Positions 1 through 4,980 of a stretch of 7,842 nt of DNA are shown in pieces (the stretch's first letter is position 1; each line of letters opens with the position of its first letter). The position numbers were made by a program, and so were the translations under genes. Under the pieces are notes generated by a model, which was not told the DNA's origin, ran no database searches, and saw only the letters and a program-made list of their open reading frames with translations. Source of the stretch: a bacterium (lineage in GTDB: Bacteria > Krumholzibacteriota > Krumholzibacteriia > Krumholzibacteriales > WJIX01); assembly GCA_021160845.1 (NCBI GenBank), contig JAGHBT010000127.1, positions 1 to 7,842 of the forward strand, in the 5' to 3' direction.

Positions 1-21
1 AAATTATTTGTAAAAAAAAGC

Positions 22-48
22 TAAAGTTTTGCTTTTATTAAACGATAA
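22..48 (+). promoter_or_regulatory. sigma-28 (FliA) type flagellar promoter
   Basis: The -35 octamer TAAAGTTT (22-29) matches the sigma-28 consensus exactly. An 11-base spacer (30-40), the optimal length, is followed by AACGATAA (41-48), which matches 6 of 8 positions of GCCGATAA including the CGATAA core. Transcription should start near 55, giving a leader of about 40 bases before the ATG at 97. In flagellated bacteria such promoters drive late genes (flagellin, flaG, flgM, motor and chemotaxis genes). Chance occurrence at this quality and spacing in front of a gene is unlikely, but AT-rich DNA raises the background for the -35 box. Confidence 0.75.
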
Positions 49-96
49 CAAGAATTGAAGCAGAACGACCGGAAAGGGATAGATGGAGGTATCGAG

Positions 97-420
97 ATGG
101 TTTTAATCGATCCAGTATCTAATCATGGTCGTGACGGTCAAGAGATAAGACAAGATACATCACCCCAGGAATCGGCTCGAAGGAACAATCCGAATCCAGT
201 AAATAAAGTTCCTCGTGTTCACAAAGATTCCAAATCAAATCCTTCTAATACAAGATATGAGGATAATGCCAAAGAAAACAAAAAAACTAAGAAAAGTTTT
301 GAAAAGAAAGAGAATACTTCACTACAAACAAACAGCCAAATAAAAGAGGATGGTGGTATTATTAAGGTTGAAAAAGCAAACAATGACAAAACAGGAATAT
401 TCATAGATAAATTGGCATAA
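97..420 (+). CDS. small hydrophilic protein, possibly FlaG-like late flagellar protein
   Basis: This is a 107-residue protein. The start is the ATG at 97, because GGAGGT (85-90) lies six bases upstream; a TTG at 55 in the same frame has no ribosome site and coincides with the predicted transcription start. The protein is rich in Asn, Lys, Asp, Ser and Gln and has no signal peptide or membrane helix, so most of it is probably disordered. The N-terminus (MVLIDPVSN) and C-terminus (TGIFIDKLA) resemble the ends of FlaG proteins, which begin with a disordered region and often finish in a motif like GIIVDKKA. However, the conserved FlaG core between them (a strand pair around V-x-D-x-x-TGEV-I-R-x-I-P) is not visible. 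The sigma-28 promoter upstream independently suggests a late flagellar role. The reading frame and start look sound; the FlaG link is a weak inference, and it may be an unrelated lineage-specific protein. Confidence 0.7.
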   Translation: MVLIDPVSNHGRDGQEIRQDTSPQESARRNNPNPVNKVPRVHKDSKSNPSNTRYEDNAKENKKTKKSFEKKENTSLQTNSQIKEDGGIIKVEKANNDKTGIFIDKLA

Positions 421-440
421 CTGCAATTAAAGGATTAACT

Positions 441-457
441 TGTAATTTGATATTACA
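441..457. repeat. 17-bp perfect palindrome
   Basis: TGTAATTTGATATTACA has six-base arms (441-446 and 452-457) around a five-base centre. The TGTAA-N7-TTACA layout resembles a dimeric regulator operator, but it sits after the stop codon of the 97-420 gene and before the hairpin at 467-503, not in front of a gene. In AT-rich DNA it could also arise by chance. Confidence 0.35.
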
Positions 458-466
458 CACTACTAT

Positions 467-503
467 GGGAATGAAACGCTTGATTTGGGGGCGTTTCATT
501 CTC
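467..503 (+). terminator. strong hairpin, probable terminator of the 97-420 gene
   Basis: A perfect 11-bp stem pairs GAATGAAACGC (469-479) with GCGTTTCATTC (491-501) across an 11-base loop. Two further pairs (G468-T502 wobble and G467-C503) extend it to 13 bp. It begins 46 bases after the stop codon. The 3' arm is T-rich, but no clean T-run follows (TCTACC), so it is not a canonical intrinsic terminator. It may act as a weak terminator or as an mRNA 3'-end stabiliser. Confidence 0.55.
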
Positions 504-729
504 TACCGCATAGTTAAACCAAATTTCTCAACTCACATCAGCAATCATCAATATAATCAAATAATCATGAAACGAATTGCATCCCAGGGTTATAAATCAC
601 TACTGTCATAATGGCATACATGACTTAACAGCTGAAATGTCATACTATTAAAGAATTTTCCTCAATGGCTGGATTAAGGTATCGGCCCCAATCTAAGTGA
701 TAAAGAAATAGCTGCCAGCGTATAAATTG
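504..729. other. gene-free stretch, no feature recognised
   Basis: This is most of the 344-base interval between the 97-420 gene and cca. All frames are broken by stops; the longest ATG-started frame I noticed on the + strand is about 14 codons (starting near 568) and has no ribosome site. There are only short inverted repeats, such as ATGAC/GTCAT of five bases around 620-650. I see no tRNA-like fold, direct repeat array or insertion-sequence end. Confidence 0.5.
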
Positions 730-758
730 TTGACTAAAATCAGATTCTCCGATAACTT
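730..758 (+). promoter_or_regulatory. candidate promoter of cca (leaderless configuration)
   Basis: TTGACT (730-735) matches the sigma-70 -35 box at five of six positions. Two weak -10 options follow: GATAAC at 751-756 (15-base spacer, 4/6) or TAACTT at 753-758 (17-base spacer, 3/6). Either puts the transcription start at about 763-765, on or beside the cca ATG at 765. The bases TCCGATAA (748-755) also match a sigma-28 -10 octamer at 7 of 8, but there is no sigma-28 -35 box at the required distance. Confidence 0.4.
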
Positions 759-764
759 TCCTAT

Positions 765-2147
765 ATGAACGGAAAAGATAGAATAGAAATTGGAAGAAAT
801 CTTTACGACTGGGAGATTACTCTTATTGATGAAGGAGAACTCTATCTTGTTGGAGGAGCTGTAAGAAATCTCCTTTTTGGTTTGAAAGAAAAGTCTTTTG
901 ATGAAGATTATCTGGTAAGAGGTATAAGTGCGGACAAACTGATTACGCTACTCGAAAAATATGGAAGAACAGATTTAGTTGGGAAATCCTTTGGTGTAAT
1001 CAAGTTTACACCAGCAGGAAGTAAAACTGTCGATATAGCGCTTCCTCGCACAGAGCACTCTACCGGTTTGGGCCATAGAGATTTTGAAGTAAACACCGAT
1101 TTTAATATTCGTGTAGAAGAGGATCTTGTAAGACGTGATTATACTATGAATTCCATAGCATTAAACATGAAAAATATGTTGCTTATCGATCCATTGAAGG
1201 GATCGAAAGATATAGGGAAAAATCTCATAAGGGTTAACAAAAGAGAGTCTTTCAAAGAAGATCCCCTTAGAATGTTAAGAGGAGTACAGTTCCTATCCAG
1301 ATTCAAGATGGATATGGAGAGTGCTACAAGAGATTTAATTGAGCGGGAAGCCCATTTAATTACTGAGGTTTCCGGCGAAAGGTTAAAGGAAGAACTTAAC
1401 AAAATGCTCCTTTTGTCTGATAAACCAGGTGATGGATTTATCTTTATGCATGAAACTGGACTTCTAAGATATATTTTACCAGAGCTTGAAGAAACATTCG
1501 GAATCGAGCAAAATGAATATCATCCGGACGATGTTTTTCACCATTCAATAAATAGCTGTAATATGGCTCCACGCAAGCTTAATGTCAGGTGGAGCGCCTT
1601 GCTTCATGATCTTGGGAAGAAAAGCGCAAAACGAAAAAAAAATGAACGAATTGTTTTCTATGGACATGAAGTTAAGAGCGAAAAGATTGCGCAGGATATT
1701 CTTTCCCGATTAAAGTTTTCAAAGAGATTTACATCCAATGTTTGTCATTTAGTAAGGCATCATATGTTCAATATTACAGAAGATTGTAGAGACAGCACTG
1801 TAAGAAGATTCTTATCCCGTGTTGGCATTGACAATATTGACGACTTGTTCGCTTTGAGAGAAGCTGACGCCTTATCGAGGGGGGATACCGAATCTATTCA
1901 GAATCTTAAATGGCTAAAGGGAAAAATAGAAATGTTATTAGAAACTGATTCTTCCTTTAAAATAGGGGATCTTGAAATTGACGGTCTCGACATCATGAAA
2001 ATTACCGGTGTGGAAAGTGGTCCTTGGATTGGAGAAATACTGAGGCAATTACTTGAAGAAGTAATAGAAGATCCTAGTTTTAATAACCGAGAGAAATTAA
2101 CCAAGATTGTTGCTAAAGAATACAAAAGAAGAATTAAACAAGAATGA
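765..2147 (+). CDS. cca: tRNA nucleotidyltransferase (CCA-adding type) with HD domain
   Basis: This 460-residue class II nucleotidyltransferase builds or repairs the 3' CCA end of tRNAs from CTP and ATP. The head domain carries LVGGAVRN (about 28-35), the catalytic pair D46/D48 in FDEDYL, a third likely carboxylate D90 in KTVDIALPR, and the RRDYTMNS motif at 123-130. The base-selecting EDxxR motif is E165-R169, followed by a GERLKEEL neck motif near 204-211. An HD phosphohydrolase domain spans about 250-370, with H259/H260, H281-D282, H301 and H331/H332. The HD domain argues against a plain poly(A) polymerase, but a CC-only or A-only adding enzyme cannot be excluded. The start is the first possible one: an in-frame TAA lies at 753-755. 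No Shine-Dalgarno precedes the ATG, which fits a leaderless mRNA. The stop codon lies inside the left arm of the inverted repeat at 2143-2260. Confidence 0.95.
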   Translation: MNGKDRIEIGRNLYDWEITLIDEGELYLVGGAVRNLLFGLKEKSFDEDYLVRGISADKLITLLEKYGRTDLVGKSFGVIKFTPAGSKTVDIALPRTEHSTGLGHRDFEVNTDFNIRVEEDLVRRDYTMNSIALNMKNMLLIDPLKGSKDIGKNLIRVNKRESFKEDPLRMLRGVQFLSRFKMDMESATRDLIEREAHLITEVSGERLKEELNKMLLLSDKPGDGFIFMHETGLLRYILPELEETFGIEQNEYHPDDVFHHSINSCNMAPRKLNVRWSALLHDLGKKSAKRKKNERIVFYGHEVKSEKIAQDILSRLKFSKRFTSNVCHLVRHHMFNITEDCRDSTVRRFLSRVGIDNIDDLFALREADALSRGDTESIQNLKWLKGKIEMLLETDSSFKIGDLEIDGLDIMKITGVESGPWIGEILRQLLEEVIEDPSFNNREKLTKIVAKEYKRRIKQE

Positions 2148-2260
2148 GGTTTCCGCGAGATGATGTCAGGGGGTATCCCTCTTTAGGAATCCGATTGACT
2201 TCTGATCATAAAACCGAATATAAACATCTCAGAGGTACACTGAACCGCAGAAACCTCATT
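2143..2260. repeat. 118-bp element bounded by imperfect inverted repeats
   Basis: The left arm (2143-2157, AATGAGGTTTCCGCG) and right arm (2246-2260, CGCAGAAACCTCATT) are complementary at 14 of 15 positions. The first 11 pairs are continuous, then there is one mismatch, then three more pairs. Inside is a nested pairing of ACTTCTGA (about 2198-2205) with TCAGAGGT (2228-2235), eight pairs with one G-U, and a short AGGG/CCCT hairpin near 2167-2177. No target-site duplication flanks the arms and no T-run follows. It could be a miniature inverted-repeat element, a structured 3' UTR, or a processing signal for the cca transcript. The left arm covers the cca stop codon. Confidence 0.55.
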
Positions 2261-2307
2261 ACTCAATAATACCTTAATTAAAGGTAAAAAGCAATCAGTA
2301 AACAAAT

Positions 2308-2337
2308 TTGATATATGAACAAGTCAATATTTATTTA
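2308..2337 (+). promoter_or_regulatory. weak candidate promoter for the 2355-2660 gene
   Basis: TTGATA (2308-2313) matches the -35 consensus at five of six. TATTTA (2332-2337) lies 18 bases downstream but matches the -10 box at only three of six. The start of transcription would fall near 2344, just ahead of the ribosome site at 2345-2349. A small palindrome, ACCTT-AATTA-AAGGT (2271-2285), lies upstream. In such AT-rich DNA this is suggestive at best. Confidence 0.25.
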
Positions 2338-2354
2338 TGCTGTTAGGAGAAGAA

Positions 2355-2660
2355 ATGGAATATGAAAAAAACTTCATTAAGAAAATTAGAAAACAGCTAT
2401 TTCCATATAGGCCAGAAAAGGACGTAGAAACTCAATCTGTCAAGTGGGATGTATCGCCGGAAGAATATATAACTTCATGGGTAAAACTAAGCTTGATCAA
2501 TTGCCGGAAGGCAAACGGCTGCGATAAAGATGGGAGATGCCGGTTTTTTGGCTATACAGATCTGGCCAAGAATAATTTCAACATATGCCGTGAAATGATC
2601 TTACGCCTTGAAAATGGAGGGATAATCTGTAAATTAAATGAAGAAAAACAAAAAGACTGA
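2355..2660 (+). CDS. hypothetical small cysteine-rich protein
   Basis: This is a 101-residue protein of a family I do not recognise. The start is the ATG at 2355, with AGGAG (2345-2349) five bases upstream; an in-frame ATG at 2337 has no ribosome site. The N-terminal third is basic and charged (KNFIKKIRKQLF). A central segment predicted to be helical (SPEEYITSWVKLSLINC) leads into a cysteine cluster: C50, C56, C62 and C78, spaced C-x5-C-x5-C-x15-C, with a fifth cysteine at C92. There is no signal peptide or membrane helix, so it is probably cytoplasmic. The cysteine pattern suggests a bound metal (zinc or an iron-sulfur cluster), but this is inference. It stands alone between cca and dnaK with intergenic gaps of about 200 bases on both sides, so it is probably its own transcription unit, and the context gives no function. 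A hairpin follows directly after the stop. Confidence 0.65.
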   Translation: MEYEKNFIKKIRKQLFPYRPEKDVETQSVKWDVSPEEYITSWVKLSLINCRKANGCDKDGRCRFFGYTDLAKNNFNICREMILRLENGGIICKLNEEKQKD

Positions 2661-2661
2661 C

Positions 2662-2695
2662 AATTACTGCCATATCGTCATTGTTGGCAGTGATT
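2662..2695 (+). terminator. hairpin after the 2355-2660 gene, possible terminator
   Basis: AATTACTGCCA (2662-2672) pairs with TGGCAGTGATT (2685-2695) over 11 positions with a single T-G wobble, around a 12-base loop. It starts two bases after the stop codon. Only three T residues in a row follow before CTGA, so it is a weak intrinsic terminator at best. A longer T-rich tract (about 2727-2736) lies too far away to serve it. Confidence 0.45.
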
Positions 2696-2809
2696 TCTGA
2701 CAGCAAGCCTTTAATTAAAAATCCTTTATTTTTTTAGAATGTTGCACAATCCTTTGCAATAACAATAGTTATGCGGTTATTTGATTTTTAGTTTTTTTTG
2801 GCATGGAAG

Positions 2810-2835
2810 TTGAGTAGTATACAACAACATATAAT
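2810..2835 (+). promoter_or_regulatory. candidate dnaK promoter
   Basis: A perfect -10 box TATAAT is at 2830-2835. The nearest -35-like hexamer, TTGAGT (2810-2815, 4/6), gives a spacer of only 14 bases, shorter than the usual 16-18. A start near 2842 would give a leader of about 46 bases to the GTG at 2888. I see no CIRCE operator (TTAGCACTC-N9-GAGTGCTAA) and no sigma-32 boxes in 2661-2887, so how heat induction would work is not apparent. Confidence 0.35.
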
Positions 2836-2887
2836 GAAAAAAAGATTAATTTTCTTTCTTAAATAAATTAAAACATGGAGGTGTAAA

Positions 2888-4813
2888 GTGGGTAAGGTAA
2901 TTGGTATAGATCTCGGCACAACGAATTCGTGCGTTTCGGTGATGGAAGGTGGCGAACCTGTAATTATTTCCAACCCTGAAGGCGGGAGAACATCACCCTC
3001 GGTTATTGGATTTAAAGACGGAAATAGACTTGTCGGTAACCTTGCAAAGAGACAAAGCGTTACGAATCCGGAAAATACCGTATATTCTATCAAGCGTTTT
3101 ATGGGCAGGAAGTACTCCGAGGTTAAAAATGAGCTTTCGGAAGTATCATATAATGTGATTAAGGGAGAAAAGGGTGACGTAAGGGTTAATATTGAAGGGA
3201 AAAAGTTTTCACCACCTGAATTATCAGCGATGGTTTTGAAATATTTAAAGGAAGCAGCAGAAAAACATCTTGGCACTAAGGTAGAAAGTGCTGTTATAAC
3301 TGTTCCGGCTTACTTCAATGACAGCCAGAGGCAAGCTACTAAGGATGCCGGTAAAATAGCAGGGTTAAAGGTAGAAAGGATAATAAACGAACCTACTGCC
3401 GCTTCACTTGCATACGGCCTTAACAAGGATGAAGAAAAAACGATAGTTGTTTATGATCTTGGTGGCGGCACTTTTGACGTTTCGATCCTTGAGCTGGGCG
3501 AAAGTGTATTTGAGGTAAAGGCAACAAACGGAGACACTCATCTGGGAGGCGATGATTTCGACAAGAGAATAATCGACTGGCTTGTTAATGAATTCAAAAA
3601 AGAGCAGGGAATTGATCTTTCAAAGGATCCAATGGCTCTTCAGAGATTAAGAGAAGCCGCTGAAAAAGCGAAGTGTGAACTATCATCTGTTTCACAAGCA
3701 GAAATAAACTTACCCTTTATTACTGCGGACACGAATGGGCCGAAGCATTTAAACACAAAGATTACGAGGGCTAAATTTGTAAGTTTAACAGAGGACCTTA
3801 TTGAAAGGACCGTTGCCCCATGTAAGAGCGCCATGAAAGACGCCGGAATTAAAATTTCTGATCTTGATGATGTAATTCTGGTTGGCGGCACGACAAGAAT
3901 TCCCGCCGTAATGGATAAGGTGAAAGAGATATTTGGACGCACGCCTCATCAAGGGGTTAATCCCGATGAGGTTGTTGCCCTTGGTGCCGCTATACAGGGA
4001 GGAGTTCTCGCTGGCGATGTGCATGATGTTCTTCTGCTTGATGTAACTCCACTTTCTCTTGGGATAGAAACACTTGGCGGAGTTATGACCAGGCTGATTG
4101 ACAAAAATACCACAATTCCAACAAAGAAAAGCGAAGTCTTCTCCACTGCCTCTGATAACCAAACAACCGTTGATATTCACGTTCTGCAGGGCGAGAGACA
4201 AATGGCATCTACTAACAAATCGATTGGGAGATTCCAGCTTGCCGGCTTACCTCCTGCGCCCAGAGGAATTCCTCAGATCGAAGTAACCTTTGATATCGAC
4301 GCTAACGGTATCCTGAATGTATCGGCGAAAGACAAAGCAACCGGAAAAGAACAAACAATAATCATTCAGGCTTCCAGTGGTTTGTCTGAAGATGAAATCG
4401 AAAATATGGTGAAAGAAGCTGAGGAGCACGCCGAAGAAGATAAAGAAAAGAGAGAGATTATCGATTTAAAGAATCAGGCAGACCAAATGAGTTTTCAGAC
4501 TGAAAAACAGTTGGAAGAAAATAAGGACAAAATTCCTTCAGACGATCTTGACGAGATTCGAAAAGTCCTGGAAGAGTTGAAGGAAGCGGCCAAAACTGAT
4601 GATAAAGAAAGAATAAATAAAGCAATTGAAAATCACAACCAGGTCTGGCAGAAAGCCGCACAGAAAATGTACCAGCAGAGTTCTGCGGAACAACAACAAA
4701 CGGGGTCCAAGTCAGAGTCGAGTGAAAACGTCAACTCCTCGAGCGGCAAAAAAAATGAGGATGAAGTAGTGGACGCGGAATTTGAAGTCGTCGATGAAGA
4801 TGAAAAGAAATAA
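2888..4813 (+). CDS. dnaK: molecular chaperone DnaK (Hsp70)
   Basis: DnaK is an ATP-driven chaperone that binds exposed hydrophobic segments of cytoplasmic proteins together with DnaJ and GrpE. At 641 residues it has the usual length. The nucleotide-binding domain (1-380) shows IDLGTTNSCVSVMEG (7-21), K69, NEPTAASLAYG (167-177), DLGGGTFDVSI (190-200) with T195, and ILVGGTTRIPAV (330-341). The linker is VLLLDV (381-386). The substrate-binding strands (about 390-500) include LGIETLGGVMT and GIPQIEVTFDIDANGI, then comes the helical lid (about 500-600). A Gln/Ser-rich tail ends in VVDAEFEVVDEDEKK. The segment around 75-108 is the insertion typical of diderm DnaK. The start is GTG at 2888, five bases after GGAGGT; the nearby ATG at 2875 hits a stop after three codons. 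grpE and dnaJ are not adjacent, so dnaK appears to be a single-gene unit. Confidence 0.99.
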   Translation: MGKVIGIDLGTTNSCVSVMEGGEPVIISNPEGGRTSPSVIGFKDGNRLVGNLAKRQSVTNPENTVYSIKRFMGRKYSEVKNELSEVSYNVIKGEKGDVRVNIEGKKFSPPELSAMVLKYLKEAAEKHLGTKVESAVITVPAYFNDSQRQATKDAGKIAGLKVERIINEPTAASLAYGLNKDEEKTIVVYDLGGGTFDVSILELGESVFEVKATNGDTHLGGDDFDKRIIDWLVNEFKKEQGIDLSKDPMALQRLREAAEKAKCELSSVSQAEINLPFITADTNGPKHLNTKITRAKFVSLTEDLIERTVAPCKSAMKDAGIKISDLDDVILVGGTTRIPAVMDKVKEIFGRTPHQGVNPDEVVALGAAIQGGVLAGDVHDVLLLDVTPLSLGIETLGGVMTRLIDKNTTIPTKKSEVFSTASDNQTTVDIHVLQGERQMASTNKSIGRFQLAGLPPAPRGIPQIEVTFDIDANGILNVSAKDKATGKEQTIIIQASSGLSEDEIENMVKEAEEHAEEDKEKREIIDLKNQADQMSFQTEKQLEENKDKIPSDDLDEIRKVLEELKEAAKTDDKERINKAIENHNQVWQKAAQKMYQQSSAEQQQTGSKSESSENVNSSSGKKNEDEVVDAEFEVVDEDEKK

Positions 4814-4829
4814 CACATAAAAAATTGCG

Positions 4830-4858
4830 TTGCCCTTTCTAAATCTTTTATGTAGATT
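4830..4858 (+). promoter_or_regulatory. candidate promoter of tRNA-Val (and thrS)
   Basis: TTGCCC (4830-4835, 4/6) and TAGATT (4853-4858, 4/6) are separated by the ideal 17 bases. Transcription would begin near 4865, about seven bases before the mature tRNA 5' end. A TAAATCT/AGATTTA inverted repeat (4840-4846 and 4854-4860) overlaps the -10 box. It is all A/T-rich with no T-run after it, so it is unlikely to be the dnaK terminator. Confidence 0.42.
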
Positions 4859-4871
4859 TAACAAAATGAGT

Positions 4872-4948
4872 GGGCGATTAGCTCAGATGGTTAGAGTACC
4901 TGCTTGACATGCAGGGGGTCACTGGTTCAATTCCAGTATCGCCCACCA
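4872..4948 (+). tRNA. tRNA-Val (anticodon GAC), 3' CCA encoded
   Basis: The cloverleaf is complete. The acceptor GGGCGAT (4872-4878) pairs perfectly with ATCGCCC (4938-4944). The D arm is GCTC/GAGT around AGATGGTTA (one G-U pair). The anticodon stem CCTGC/GCAGG (4899-4903 and 4911-4915) encloses TTGACAT, with anticodon GAC at 4906-4908. The variable loop has five bases (GGGTC), and the T arm is ACTGG/CCAGT with loop TTCAATT. The discriminator is A4945 and CCA (4946-4948) is encoded. GAC reads the valine codons GUC and GUU. The gene lies 58 bases after dnaK and 32 bases before thrS, so it is probably transcribed with thrS. Confidence 0.97.
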
Positions 4949-4980
4949 CTATTCTTTTTGTTTAGGTGGATTAGTATAGT

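Noticed and set aside
568..612. Short ATG-started frame of about 14 codons upstream of cca
   Set aside because: It has no ribosome site and no recognisable sequence, and a length expected by chance.
2742..2759. TTGCA/TGCAA inverted repeat upstream of dnaK as CIRCE-like operator
   Set aside because: The arms are only five bases with an eight-base spacer and do not match CIRCE.
2799..2814. Sigma-54-like site before dnaK (TGGCATG-N4-TTGAG)
   Set aside because: The -12 element reads GA instead of the required GC, and dnaK is not a typical sigma-54 target.
3785..4201. Long antisense open frame (138 codons) within dnaK, and shorter antisense frames elsewhere in dnaK, cca and thrS
   Set aside because: They lie opposite clearly conserved genes, show no family motifs or ribosome sites, and arise from codon bias of the sense strand.
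4840..4860. TAAATCT/AGATTTA inverted repeat as a dnaK terminator
   Set aside because: The stem is only A/T-rich with a single C-G pair, no T-run follows, and it overlaps the candidate tRNA promoter.
4949..4980. T-box or Thr-rich leader controlling thrS
   Set aside because: Only 32 bases separate tRNA-Val from thrS, too short for a T-box, and no leader peptide is present.
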